Shown: piece by piece, positions 41,901-44,906 of the stretch
How positions within the stretch are numbered: position 1 is the stretch's first letter
How the letters are laid out: each line of letters starts with the position of its first letter
Origin: Dipteris shenzhenensis
Taxonomy: Eukaryota > Polypodiophyta > Polypodiopsida > Gleicheniales
DNA length: 64,000 nucleotides
NCBI GenBank assembly: GCA_047967505.1
Contig: CM106540.1
Reading direction: 5' to 3' (one strand)
The notes under the pieces: generated by a model
The model's database searches: none
The model's input: the letters and a program-made list of their open reading frames with translations, nothing else
What the model was told of the DNA's origin: nothing
Made by a program: the position numbers and the translations under genes

Positions 41901-42671
41901 AGGCTGTGGCAATACGTACCGAGGTTTGGCCGGCTCAGTGCCACCGAATCCAGGAAGCAACTCATCGAATGTGGAATCCCCTGCTGATGTTGTCCCGGAA
42001 TCGAATGCAGACCGTTGCGTGTTTGCTGCCCGTGCTCTGGACTCAGCGGGACCCAAACCTCCGAGCAAATCTTCAAGAACTGCGGGACTAGGACCAGCTG
42101 CAGAGCCCCCGCTGAATACGTCGTCATAAGCAACATCAGCGCTCCTAATCCCGGGCACTCCTCCAAAGATATCGTCGTCATAGAGGGGAGCATCGAAAAC
42201 CGGCAAAGACGATCCCTTGCTCGAAGCCGACGAAGACTTCAGCGGCATTCTGAAAATATCATCGAAGTTCTGCGAAGCGGATGTCTGCGACGATGCATAC
42301 GACGGAGGAGGAGTATACTTGGGAGGACCTCCAAAGACATCATCGTAGGCGACAGAACCCGAAACTCCGCCCCCGAGCAGATCGCCTCCGGCAGCAGATC
42401 CGAAAGCGTTCCTACCGGAGGCAGACTTCATTCCGTTGCCTCCGAAAAAGAGATCATCCTGCAGATTATCCCCGAGGATGGGAGTGGAGCTTCTGCTGGC
42501 CCGATTGGAGCCATTCTTGGGCTTGCCAGAGGAGGAGGAGGAGCGATTGATGGAAGAAGGGAAGGGGGAAGGGGAGGAGGGGGAGGGCTTGGAAGCAGCA
42601 GACATGGGGGCAGATTTGCCCTGGGGTTTGAGGCCATAATCACGGTGGAGGATGTTGGCGAATTCCTCCAT
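1564..42671 (-). CDS. Auxilin-like J-domain protein, 8 exons, 1040 residues (whole gene span)
   Basis: Auxilins are Hsc70 co-chaperones that bind clathrin coats and recruit Hsc70 through a C-terminal J domain to uncoat clathrin-coated vesicles in the cytosol. Coding exons, read on the minus strand: 42671-41920, 41732-39971, 39675-39540, 39193-39093, 2597-2532, 2351-2262, 1872-1696, 1602-1564. All seven introns are GT-AG and the frame stays open across every junction. The N-terminus ([19 protein letters not shown]) resembles the conserved start of plant auxilin-related proteins, which fixes the start. DLLGG-type motifs lie near residues 96 and 199 and a DPF motif near 277, plausible clathrin/adaptor contacts. 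A charged E/R/A coiled coil spans about 585-808. The J domain is at about 970-1040, with HPD at 1003-1005 and the family ending NSEELF. Intron 4 is 36,495 bp and full of retroelements. The splice model is by eye; the family assignment is very secure. Confidence 0.93.
1696..1872 (-). CDS. Auxilin-like gene, coding exon 7 (J domain)
   Basis: A 59-codon exon, residues 970-1028. It contains [20 protein letters not shown] with the HPD tripeptide (1003-1005) that J proteins need to stimulate Hsp70 ATPase, followed by [12 protein letters not shown]. The acceptor is TTTTGTAG|GTAC and the donor CTAAAG|GTATGT. Intron 7 is 1603-1695 (93 bp). Confidence 0.96.
2262..2351 (-). CDS. Auxilin-like gene, coding exon 6
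   Basis: A 30-codon exon, residues 940-969, holding [20 protein letters not shown], the hallmark of the auxilin/GAK C-terminal region. The acceptor is TTACAG|AGGG and the donor CAATAT|GTATGT. Intron 6 is 1873-2261 (389 bp). Confidence 0.95.
2532..2597 (-). CDS. Auxilin-like gene, coding exon 5
   Basis: A 22-codon exon, residues 918-939: [18 protein letters not shown], then AEKH. This is the conserved helix before the J domain. The acceptor is AAATTGCAG|GCC and the donor AAACAC|GTAATG. Too short to be found by length alone; it was recognised from family similarity. Intron 5 is 2352-2531 (180 bp). Confidence 0.92.
2598..5591. other. Left part of intron 4, unassigned
   Basis: No coding domain recognised on either strand. 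It contains an isolated primer-binding-site match at 3183-3194, a G homopolymer at about 4322-4336, and a region at about 4430-4720 in which AGGAGCTG/GAGCTGC words recur loosely. It is probably decayed repeat sequence into which element A inserted. Confidence 0.4.
3183..3194 (+). other. Orphan primer-binding-site match (tRNA-iMet)
   Basis: TGGTATCAGAGC is identical to the 12-base primer binding site that follows the 5' LTRs of elements A and C. I see no LTR end next to it and no gag after it, so it may mark a decayed retroelement or be coincidence. Confidence 0.35.
5592..6351 (+). repeat. LTR A1 (5' outer LTR of element A)
   Basis: Begins TGTCACCACAATG, ends GGTTTTACA, and is followed by TTGGTATCAGAGC. 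It closely resembles LTR A3, including its 3' end. W-box cores (TTGAC and GTCAA) are dense in the first 250 bases. Confidence 0.92.
6353..6364 (+). other. Primer binding site of element A, left copy
   Basis: TGGTATCAGAGC two bases after the LTR, complementary to the 3' end of initiator tRNA-Met, the usual plant LTR-retrotransposon primer. Confidence 0.9.
6365..7838 (+). other. Element A leader, left copy (ACGTGGC-rich)
   Basis: Untranslated leader between primer binding site and gag. It contains a cluster of ACGTGGC words and variants at about 7035-7250, and a 41-bp tandem duplication at about 7471-7552 containing the palindrome TCCTGTCAGGA. It parallels 9255-12336 in the second copy, minus the solo LTR found there. 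No protein is supported. Confidence 0.7.
7839..8235 (+). pseudogene. Element A gag, N-terminal fragment, broken by LTR A2
   Basis: Begins [18 protein letters not shown], has an in-frame stop soon after, and continues [11 protein letters not shown] to an Arg/Ser-rich segment. It is closely related to the gag start at 12337-12789. The match ends where LTR A2 begins at 8236, so the rest of gag is missing from this copy. Confidence 0.85.
8236..9241 (+). repeat. LTR A2 (internal LTR of element A)
   Basis: Begins TGTCACCACAATG and ends CTAGCCATTGCA, followed by TTGGTATCAGAGC. Its 3' part differs from LTRs A1 and A3 and holds a long (GA)n run, so it derives from a different insertion of the family. 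About 14 W-box cores can be counted between 8257 and 8665. Confidence 0.9.
9133..9177. repeat. (GA)n microsatellite within LTR A2
   Basis: Perfect GA run of about 22 units inside the 3' part of the LTR. Confidence 0.95.
9243..9254 (+). other. Primer binding site of element A, right copy
   Basis: TGGTATCAGAGC directly after LTR A2. Confidence 0.9.
9255..12336 (+). other. Element A leader, right copy, interrupted by a solo LTR
   Basis: Corresponds to the left leader. ACGTGGC-type words cluster at about 9690-9900. The leader is split at 9994/11837 by the family C solo LTR and resumes with the same CCAGTCCAGTT-type sequence seen undisturbed at about 7339. Confidence 0.7.
9995..11836 (-). mobile_element. 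Solo LTR of chromovirus C, minus orientation
   Basis: 1842 bp. In plus orientation it runs from TGTAAACTACTCG to GCAGGATGACA, the reverse complement of the element C LTR. The 5-bp duplication GTAAC flanks it (9990-9994 and 11837-11841). The empty site is preserved in the paralogous left leader (GTAAC at 7334-7338). It is oriented like the auxilin gene, so its TATAAAAG (complement at about 11097-11104) and AATAAA (complement at 10211-10216) lie in the gene's sense direction. Confidence 0.95.
12337..13193 (+). pseudogene. Element A gag (degenerate)
   Basis: Starts [18 protein letters not shown] and reads through an Arg/Ser-rich segment to 12789. It resumes in a shifted frame with a retrotransposon-gag domain ([38 protein letters not shown]) that ends at a TAG at 13191-13193. 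Gag packages the element RNA. At least one frameshift and several stops make it non-functional. Confidence 0.88.
13200..14183 (+). pseudogene. Element A gag zinc knuckle and aspartic protease
   Basis: A 327-residue open segment. It carries a CCHC knuckle ([14 protein letters not shown]) followed by a retropepsin-like motif [12 protein letters not shown], where the usual DSG is DPG, which probably weakens the protease. It ends at a TGA; related sequence ([10 protein letters not shown]) continues downstream into the reverse transcriptase. Confidence 0.87.
14196..15499 (+). pseudogene. Element A reverse transcriptase and RNase H (broken)
   Basis: Three open pieces (14196-14525, 14544-14855, 14843-15499) form one RT-RNase H. 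A TAA replaces a leucine in [10 protein letters not shown], and a frameshift lies near 14850. The catalytic FFDD of relatives is FFND here ([10 protein letters not shown]), which should abolish polymerisation. RNase H shows [14 protein letters not shown]. Confidence 0.9.
15500..15780 (+). pseudogene. Element A integrase N-terminal remnant
   Basis: Downstream of RNase H the frame keeps the region leading into the integrase zinc-binding segment ([25 protein letters not shown]). It then jumps, at about 15780, to sequence that follows the integrase core in relatives (EIFAADQFV). The whole DDE core is deleted. Confidence 0.8.
15781..16373 (+). pseudogene. Element A integrase C-terminus and chromodomain-like tail
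   Basis: Open pieces 15806-16168 and 16161-16373. The first has the GPY/F-type module ([20 protein letters not shown]). The second has a chromodomain-like tail ([19 protein letters not shown]), which in chromoviruses targets integration to marked chromatin. A frameshift separates the two. Confidence 0.82.
16386..17223 (+). repeat. LTR A3 (3' outer LTR of element A)
   Basis: Preceded by a purine-rich tract (GTCGAGGGGA). Begins TGTCACCACAATG and ends GGTTTTACA, like A1. Contains the palindrome GGTTAACTACGGTTAACC (16577-16594) and multiple W-box cores. Followed by the ATCTG duplication. Confidence 0.92.
17642..17779 (+). pseudogene. Copia-like gag N-terminal fragment
   Basis: A short segment contains [20 protein letters not shown], which resembles the N-terminus of Ty1/copia gag proteins (the usual pattern is L-x-G-x-N-Y-x-x-W). 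No continuation with a zinc knuckle or pol is visible. It may belong to an older element that element A interrupted. Confidence 0.5.
18117..18593 (+). CDS. Uncharacterised lysine-rich 158-residue ORF (possible LINE ORF1-like fragment)
   Basis: An uninterrupted frame in an otherwise stop-rich area. Its composition is charged (Lys, Glu, Asp). It has a possible beta-alpha-beta core ([12 protein letters not shown], then [16 protein letters not shown]) followed by [19 protein letters not shown] and a basic helix. This layout recalls the nucleic-acid-binding ORF1 proteins of some non-LTR elements, where a small RRM-like fold is followed by an 'I-x-E-x-L-T' helix, but I cannot confirm it. No promoter, exon partner or neighbouring reverse transcriptase is visible. 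Expression is unknown; a decayed transposon fragment is the likeliest reading. Confidence 0.4.
   Translation: MIVEVDTKASKTDIQAEIKEHEARSDNALKIRIRELPKDWYKEEDTYSEILTKIKASLPNIEWVDDDDSMPTSIIQYKGHAILTLKSKDMRIKLLRQSYKLKSTKVWIPEELTQAQLKNKATKLAKAKAARKDGKWAVCREGVALIKEFESKPKDSQC
18594..20242. other. Intron sequence, unassigned
   Basis: No recognisable protein domain on either strand, and open frames are short (at most 102 codons). Probably decayed repeat sequence. Confidence 0.35.
20243..20294. repeat. Direct repeat, copy 1 (copy 2 holds the MITE)
   Basis: About 52 bp, containing ATGAGTTTCTTGTCTTGACG and CCCATAGGCCCG. Nearly the same sequence recurs at 20365-20384 joined to 20821-20854, split in that copy by the MITE. 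Confidence 0.85.
20311..20365. repeat. (CT)n microsatellite
   Basis: Perfect CT run of about 27 units between the two copies of the direct repeat. Confidence 0.97.
20385..20812. mobile_element. hAT-like MITE, 428 bp, 8-bp target duplication
   Basis: The ends are inverted repeats: CATAGTTACTAGGGAAC on the left and, read on the other strand, CATAGTTGCCAGGGAAC on the right. Both sides are flanked by GTCTTGAC (20377-20384 and 20813-20820). An 8-bp duplication with short inverted ends and repeated GGGAAC/GTTCC words inside fits a non-autonomous hAT element. It carries no transposase. The unoccupied sequence is seen in the nearby repeat copy at 20243-20294. Confidence 0.85.
20855..21309. other. 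Intron sequence, unassigned
   Basis: No domain recognised; an open frame of 104 codons at 20939-21253 has no recognisable similarity. The right boundary is the CATAT target duplication of the solo LTR. Confidence 0.35.
21310..23234 (+). mobile_element. Solo LTR of chromovirus C, plus orientation
   Basis: 1925 bp. It begins TGTCATCCTGCTTCAAC and ends GTAGTTTACA, with the 5-bp duplication CATAT on both sides (21305-21309, 23235-23239). It is longer than other copies because of a local duplication around 21730-21900 and long G tracts at about 22132-22162. It keeps the pyrimidine-rich leader and AATAAA near its end. Confidence 0.94.
23235..23406. other. Short unassigned spacer
   Basis: Sequence between the solo LTR and a truncated piece of element C. 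Nothing recognised. Confidence 0.4.
23407..23752 (+). pseudogene. Truncated 3' internal fragment of element C
   Basis: Almost identical to 29819-30161: the end of integrase, the TAA stop, the out-of-frame chromodomain and the purine tract. It abuts LTR 23753-25592 as a 3' end would, so the C locus has an extra, left-truncated unit. The left junction shares AAATGATG with the full copy, suggesting a short-homology join. Confidence 0.88.
24486..24493 (+). promoter_or_regulatory. TATA box of element C 5' LTR
   Basis: TATAAAAG, about 220 bases downstream of ACGTGGCAG/ACACGTGGC words and directly upstream of the pyrimidine-rich leader. The same box is at 30895 in the 3' LTR. Confidence 0.75.
25371..25376 (+). 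terminator. Poly(A) signal of element C LTR
   Basis: AATAAA about 220 bases before the LTR end, preserved in the 3' LTR and both solo LTRs. Confidence 0.65.
25594..25605 (+). other. Primer binding site of element C
   Basis: TGGTATCAGAGC one base after the LTR end, matching initiator tRNA-Met. Confidence 0.93.
25657..29985 (+). CDS. Element C gag-pol polyprotein, 1442 codons, intact
   Basis: One uninterrupted frame; the methionine at codon 7 (MAANGPDPP) is an alternative start. In order: Arg/Ser-rich segment and gag domain (about 70-265), CCHC knuckle C334-C337-H342-C347, protease DSG at 403, reverse transcriptase with FFDD (catalytic Asp 744-745), RNase H ([12 protein letters not shown]), zinc-binding segment, and integrase core with D1142, D1203 and E1239 (D-x35-E). 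It makes the structural and enzymatic proteins for copy-and-paste transposition. Oddities: the second zinc ligand His is replaced by Gln (AGQRG, where relatives have GHxG), and the frame stops (IPDYFT) just before the chromodomain, which lies in another frame. Confidence 0.96.
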   Translation: MSYLVIMAANGPDPPPNLHELSAVLANIAQQVQVLESSQAGTHDIGPQSQGRGRADNTNSNKEGRSSSSSPPRGRRRHRSPSPSRRPRRRRYAKHKVPLGDKLFKFTKYKGEDKPEVLLAWIQDLEYFFEGHEYEDKAKIRFAILHMQDRASLWWAAMVNTGQQAHTWKHFKKNLMRHFLPKEFKRDTMVQWDILRQRQEEKVSEYVDRFWDTLLKVRAFSRKDKKEQQRKFFAGLRYIVQHEVDIATPTSLEDTINIALKVEKKQSFSNKRNGSNNKRKSQGTSSKEQKGKETAKDAPKEQKSASQPPSKKAARTFSSLSPQQKQKYYSEGRCFKCGDRGHNFYKCPQAAKNNSNKEAALKKPVLVVNKVEAPPEKGAVKDTHSLLKTWGQVKDQSALFLFDSGATHNFISHEMAQNLGIAPEDKGEALEATAAFKNQEEKVYPIIGKLRVHIQGYLDHLPFMVAPLQGSDVILGMPWHKQVNPRIDYVKNILTLQHKGRDVSITAGVSRNTIPMVSHARSPNLLKKGVCSFLVFARDKQPSEEKSDPLTKERLDFLQEFSSCFSQELPSHLPPERPEDHKIDIVPGSSPPNRPPYRVSQSQQDEIFKQVQELLDKGLIQPSSSSFCSLVLLVQKKDKTFRMCIDYRALNKQTVKNRFPIPRIDDIFDRLGGFEIFSRIDLKSGYHQVRVVPEDIHKTAFRTTFGLYEYMVMPFGLTNAPATFNRLMERLFRNYRQFTAVFFDDILIFSKNEEEHKEHLKIVFQILAENALYINEKKSEFFLPEIHYLGHIISREGVRMDPAKIQIIVEWPDLKNAHEVRSFLGLCSYYRRFIWHFAELAAPLHDLTKKNLKFKWTQKKKDSFNALKHALTTAPVLIIPDIRKPFLVAADASGDCLGASLTQDGHAVAFESRRLRDAELHYDIYEKELLAVIHALKLWKHYLLGIDFLVKTDHESLKYFLTQPLIRERHMKWSTFLQSFHFQIQYTPGKENVVADALSRRPRLHHISVPYHDELTALKEFYEGDADFAQPWAHLKDGGSHHAYNIRDGYLFMENKLCITKQLRSKVMEESHNPPYAGQRGIVATFSAMDKFFYWPNMKKDTAAYILACLACQKAKYERGKPKGLLQPLPIPERPWEHITMDFITGIPRTNQNHDMIWVIVDRFSKQAHFIPCRKNLKAPEAAHLFIRHIFRHHGMPKSIVSDRDSKFTSNFWQALFENLGTLLSFSSAFHPQTDGQTEVTNSTLLDLLKFYVHDQQTFWEKFLPLVEFAYNNTIHSSTGKAPFEIVYGRSLPTPLMQTKEKIFAADQFVEDYDSAYATVRAAIQKAQEKQRAAANKRRRAFAVKEGQWVVLKFEKARLKTKVGKKRIYFKLSFRYYGPFQVLQVINDVSVRLRLPEHWKIHNVFHVSLVKPFIGEPPQEPTLDDAPEVEDTEILLIPDYFT
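29986..30148 (+). pseudogene. Element C chromodomain-like tail, out of frame
   Basis: From about 29987, in the +1 frame relative to gag-pol, the sequence reads [20 protein letters not shown] and ends AFQLRTTE before a TGA. It aligns in order with the element A chromodomain-like tail ([15 protein letters not shown] ... AFQLRSTE). The same TAA and shift occur in the fragment 23407-23752, so the defect is not private to one copy. Confidence 0.75.
30153..30161 (+). other. Polypurine tract of element C
   Basis: GACGGAGGGAA immediately before the 3' LTR, where plus-strand synthesis is primed. Confidence 0.75.
30162..32002 (+). repeat. 3' LTR of element C
   Basis: 1841 bp, aligned end to end with the 5' LTR with only scattered substitutions by eye. 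It keeps the TATA box (30895), CT-rich leader and AATAAA. Confidence 0.95.
32340..32675 (+). pseudogene. LINE ORF1-like remnant
   Basis: A frame reading [20 protein letters not shown] ends at a stop just before the endonuclease start. By position this is the 3' part of ORF1, an RNA-binding protein. I recognise no zinc knuckle. Confidence 0.45.
32676..37066 (+). pseudogene. LINE ORF2: endonuclease, reverse transcriptase, zf-RVT
   Basis: It starts [20 protein letters not shown], typical of apurinic-endonuclease domains. LLLQEHKLS follows, then, after a frameshift near 33000, GGDGDFNN and SDHAPI (33419-33436). The reverse transcriptase shows [27 protein letters not shown] and the catalytic YADD (34835-34846), spread over two frames. 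The C-terminal zf-RVT segment ([36 protein letters not shown]) is in a 303-codon open piece at 36155-37066. At least three frame changes and several TAG stops are present. Confidence 0.88.
37199..38929. other. Intron sequence, unassigned
   Basis: No domain found. It holds short TATAAAG-like and CTGCTG-rich stretches at about 37620-37830. A decayed solo LTR is possible, but I could find neither ends nor a target duplication. Confidence 0.35.
38930..38969. repeat. (GA)n microsatellite in intron 4
   Basis: Perfect run of about 20 units, 120 bases from exon 4, preceded by a GGGGTAGGGTGGGG tract. Confidence 0.96.
39093..39193 (-). CDS. Auxilin-like gene, coding exon 4 (last before the giant intron)
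   Basis: Encodes residues 884-917: [20 protein letters not shown], then HHRTLERA. This is the helix conserved just before the J-domain region in plant auxilin-related proteins. The acceptor is TGCAAAG|GTGG (AAG rather than CAG) and the donor CGAGCT|GTATGT. The next in-frame family-matching exon lies 36.5 kb away. Confidence 0.92.
39540..39675 (-). CDS. Auxilin-like gene, coding exon 3
   Basis: Encodes residues 839-883 plus one base. The acceptor is TTGCCAG|GATG and the donor CTCTTTG|GTAAGT. It carries the [12 protein letters not shown] segment, which in plant auxilin-related proteins precedes the conserved C-terminal region. Intron 3 is 39194-39539 (346 bp). Confidence 0.9.
39971..41732 (-). 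CDS. Auxilin-like gene, coding exon 2 (coiled-coil exon)
   Basis: The longest exon, residues 251-838. The acceptor is GTCTCAG|GTCC at 41733/41732. Its first half is Ser/Pro-rich and includes a DPF motif. Its second half, about residues 585-808, is a dense Glu/Arg/Ala coiled coil. Part of this is encoded by a nearly pure CT run on the plus strand around 40403-40440, so a coding stretch behaves like a microsatellite. The donor is ACAACA|GTAGGG at 39971/39970; without splicing the frame stops three codons later. Intron 2 is 39676-39970 (295 bp). Confidence 0.9.
41920..42671 (-). CDS. Auxilin-like gene, coding exon 1
   Basis: This exon encodes residues 1-250 plus two bases of codon 251. It begins at the ATG of [19 protein letters not shown]. 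It is rich in Ser, Gly, Asp and Phe, with repeated acidic-aromatic motifs (DDVFGG, DDIFGG, DLLGG, EDLLGG), as expected for the disordered clathrin/adaptor-binding half of auxilins. The donor is CCTCG|GTACGT at 41920/41919. Joining to exon 2 in phase 2 restores an arginine codon. Intron 1 is 41733-41919 (187 bp). Confidence 0.92.
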
Positions 42672-42960
42672 GGCAGGGAGGGAAGGGGGAGAGGGGAATG
42701 GAGAGGCTAAGGGGAAGAGGGGAGATTCATGGCGAGGAAGGAAGGTTACTCCATGGATGGATCGAAGAAGGAGGAATGCAGGGGAAGATGAAGGGAAGGG
42801 AAAAGGCGAAGCTTGAATGGAGCTTCTTGGCTGGCTATGGCGATGCGAGCTTCAAGCTCCTGGCTATGGCGAAACTCTACCTCACTGCAAAATACATCAA
42901 CACATATGTATTCTCATTAATTAGACACCATGAAGAAGAAAGGTCACCTTAACCTAGCCA
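42672..42960 (-). promoter_or_regulatory. Putative 5' UTR and promoter of the auxilin-like gene
   Basis: On the gene strand the 100 bases before the ATG are strongly pyrimidine-rich (complement of GGGAGAGGGGAATGGAGAGG), as often seen in plant 5' leaders. No clear TATA box was found and the transcription start is unknown. Confidence 0.4.
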
Positions 42961-44116
42961 CTTAATTAACCTAACCACTTCCTCAACCCCAGTTCACCTC
43001 CCCTTTGTTGTTACCCCCTCCCCCCACCGGAGGAAGGAGGAGTGTCGCCACCACCGCCGCTGCGTGGTGTTCCCCCCGCATGCACACAGCAGCTCCTTGA
43101 GAGTGTGGACCAAGCCTTGTCATGCGGTCCTGTAGCCTGTCAAGGCCTCCGACTGGGGCTGCTGCTCTTGACCAACCCAGCGCTTGGAAAAGGGTGAGGG
43201 CGAGGGCGAGGTGGGGCGAGGGATTAGGGGGGACCGAGTGGGGTTGCAGGACACCCTTTCCTTCCAACGGACAGCTCAAAAACAAATGGGTTTGGACATC
43301 AAAGGATGCCCCTGTTTGCAAGTCGGGTGTCCAAGTGGTTTGATCCCAACAAAACAACTAAGACGCTCGATTTTGCCATTCAATGGCCATGTTGGTGTGA
43401 ATTGGTTCACAACAACATGGCTCTCATCACTCTGTATAAACACTCTAGGATCGCCATCTTTCAACCCAAACACATTTGTGTGATGACACCAATCCTGGAA
43501 GATTATCCACTCAACTTCATGCTCATACATAGGCTCACACTAGCCTAGTGACCTCGCAATTCAACAACCATGTTGGTCTGGATTTGTTCACAACGCCACA
43601 ATTATCATCGATTGAGGTGCCTTGCTCTCTCATTCACAACAAACCTTGCACCTCCACTGGAAACACTATGGGATCACCATCTTTCAGCTCAAACGCATTT
43701 GATGACTAGGTAGTTTGAGAATCCGCATTCAAGATTTGACATTAAGAAGAAAAAACGAGACAAATTTTTCATTGATTTGATCTCTTCAAGTTCTTGTGGG
43801 CTCTCTTTCAAAAGCAAGTTCTCAACACACTACACCAACAATAGATGCAAAACAATATAGCCAATTGCAATCCATCACTACCCACAATGGATCATAAATT
43901 TCTCCTCCTTCGATTTTTCCCTTTGCATGTGGCCATATAGTTGTGGCAACCACCTCCCTTTCAACTAGCAAACCAAAGGGAGCACATGAGAACCTCCAAC
44001 TAATGCCCTTATTAGTGCTTAAACCCTAGAAGTGGTTGTTATTTTCCAAGCACATAGGAATGGTCACATTAACCCTATTGGTTGACAAGTTGATTCTCAC
44101 ATATATTTTCTTCATA
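42961..44116. other. Upstream intergenic sequence
   Basis: No gene recognised. It includes two divergent copies of one segment at about 43384-43486 and 43567-43708 (shared words: CCATGTTGGT, ATCGCCATCTTTCA/ATCACCATCTTTCA, CAAACACATTTG/CAAACGCATTTG). Confidence 0.4.
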
Positions 44117-44906
44117 AACTTATATGTATGGTTTCCCTCTTTTGTACAAAGTGAGTACAAATGTAGACTTTGTTTGTCAACTAGGAAGGGGCAAGATAGT
44201 TGAGGCAATTCCTTCGCAGCCATGAATTGAATCCCACTTAGGGTTGAGTTGCATGCATGACCATGTTTGCCTATTGGAATAGAGAGTTCAACTTTTTTTG
44301 GTCCTGCCAAGGGTCTATGAGGCGATGATGACATTCAATAATTAATTTTTTTATCTCCCACAAGTCAAAGCATTCATGAGAACTTCGTTATATGCCTTAG
44401 GATTAAGCCTGATGTTTAGAGCTATGTGCATATTAAGCTTTCCCAAACATATAATCTCTTTGTTTTTTGTTTAGCATTGTCTCTTTTTCCCCTAAATTTC
44501 AATGTCAAATGGGAACTTATATATATGGTTTCCCTATTTTGTACAAAGTGAGTAGAAATGTCGACTTTGTTTGCCAACTAGGAAGTGGCAAGATAGTTGA
44601 GACGATTCCTTCACAGCCATGAATTGAAACCCAATTAGGGTTGAGTTGCATGCATGAGTCATGTTTGCCTATTGGAACTAATAGTTCAACCTTTTTGGTC
44701 TTGCTAGGGGTCTATGAGGCGGTGATGACATTCAATAATTAGTTTTCTATCTCCCACAAGTCAAAGCATTCATGAGAACTTGGCTATATGACTTAGGATT
44801 AAGCAGAGTTATGTGCAATTTAAGCTTTCCCCAACATATTATGCCTAATCTCTCTCTTTTTTGTTTAGTCTTGTCTTTGTTTTCCCTAAATTTCAATGTC
44901 AAATGG
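44117..44906. repeat. Tandem duplication, unit 397 bp, two copies
   Basis: Copy 1 is 44117-44513 and copy 2 is 44514-44906. They share words such as TTGTACAAAGTGAG, CAGCCATGAATTGAA, GGGTTGAGTTGCATGCATGA and TTTCAATGTCAAATGG throughout, with scattered substitutions and small indels. Non-coding. Confidence 0.9.

Noticed and set aside
41906-42710. Plus-strand frames up to 231 codons over auxilin exon 1
   Set aside because: Antisense shadows of exon 1, which has clear family similarity on the minus strand.
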